Assembly: GCA_934101235.1 (NCBI GenBank)
Contig: CAKORH010000081.1
Span: 1 to 5,183, forward strand
Source of the DNA: an uncultured Bacilli bacterium
Lineage (GTDB): Bacteria > Bacillota_I > Bacilli_A > RF39 > UBA660
Direction of reading: 5' to 3'
DNA length: 5,183 nucleotides
Made by a program: the position numbers and the translations under genes. How positions within the stretch are numbered: position 1 is the first letter of the stretch; the number at the start of each line of letters is the position of its first letter. Under the pieces are notes generated by a model. The model did no database searches. It was given only the letters and a program-made list of their open reading frames with translations, and was not told the origin of the DNA. Positions 5,007-5,183 of this stretch are shown here, one piece after another.

Positions 5007-5013
5007 GATTATT

Positions 5014-5183
5014 ATGGATAAAAGACAAAAAATTATAGTAAGTATTGTAGGTATATTTATAGTACTTTTAGCATTAATAGGATTAACATATGCATACTTT
5101 TTAACTAGAATACAAGGTAATACTAATGAAAAAAGTATAAGTGTAACTACAGCAAACTTAAGACTTATATATGGAGACGGTAG
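5014..5183 (+). CDS. Exported or membrane-anchored protein with SipW-dependent-like signal segment, C-terminus outside the window
   Basis: Only the first 56 residues are present and the frame is open at the window end. The N-terminus is MDKRQK, followed by one hydrophobic segment (about 7-29) ending in LTYAYF, then RIQGNTNEKSISVTTANLRL. A TYAYF segment at the end of the hydrophobic stretch, followed by GN and a short TTANLRL strand, resembles the SipW-dependent signal of TasA/camelysin-type fibre and surface proteins, where the usual form is TYAYFSDT, GN and a G-T-L-D-L-like strand. That assignment rests on motif memory. A plain membrane-anchored or pilin-like protein is the alternative. The start at 5014 is supported by GAAGGTGAT four bases upstream. 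It is a separate transcription unit from infB. Confidence 0.6.
   Translation, partial: MDKRQKIIVSIVGIFIVLLALIGLTYAYFLTRIQGNTNEKSISVTTANLRLIYGDG

Noticed and set aside
4620..5013. CRISPR array, tRNA, tmRNA, SRP or RNase P RNA, or a known riboswitch in the intergenic region
   Set aside because: No regularly spaced repeats, no tRNA T-arm signature, no ssrA, rnpB or ffs landmark, and no riboswitch core that I recognise could be found on either strand.

Overview
The window is very AT-rich, with codons dominated by TTA, AGA, GAT and AAT. Coding is dense and ribosome binding sites are of the GGAGG or GGTGAT type. Proteins look like low-GC Firmicutes or Mollicutes homologues. All tryptophans are TGG and no gene uses TGA, so the genetic code cannot be decided here. 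Best guess: an uncultured low-GC Bacilli/Mollicutes lineage such as those in animal guts. This placement is inference.

Layout. Positions 1-130 hold two dyads and a strong extended -10 promoter. From there the + strand carries the conserved rimP-nusA-ylxR-infB operon for translation initiation, ribosome maturation and transcription elongation (181-4619). It is packed with gaps of 4-20 bases. It differs from the textbook order in four ways. RimP is reduced to its N-terminal domain (83 residues). A Fic-family protein with Gln in place of the catalytic His sits between nusA and ylxR. The L7Ae-like gene ylxQ is absent between ylxR and infB. The operon stops after infB, without rbfA. A leader hairpin in front of rimP is placed where a NusA-responsive attenuator would be expected. 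The operon ends at an A/T-flanked terminator (4639-4677) that should work in both directions.

The 394 bases from 4620 to 5013 hold no convincing protein gene but are rich in structure. There is a minus-strand promoter at 4882-4910 and a foldable region down to the bidirectional terminator, which together predict a roughly 240-base minus-strand RNA of unrecognised family. A 10-bp inverted repeat frames 4700-4885. A T7A7 palindrome lies at 4917-4932. An 11-bp inverted repeat flanks a second extended -10 promoter, and its right arm contains the Shine-Dalgarno sequence of the last gene.

That last gene (5014 to the window end, incomplete) encodes a short N-terminal membrane/signal segment ending in TYAYF. 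This resembles the SipW-dependent signal of TasA-like surface proteins. The most notable points are the unrecognised minus-strand RNA, the promoter enclosed by an inverted repeat, and the Fic gene embedded in a translation operon.
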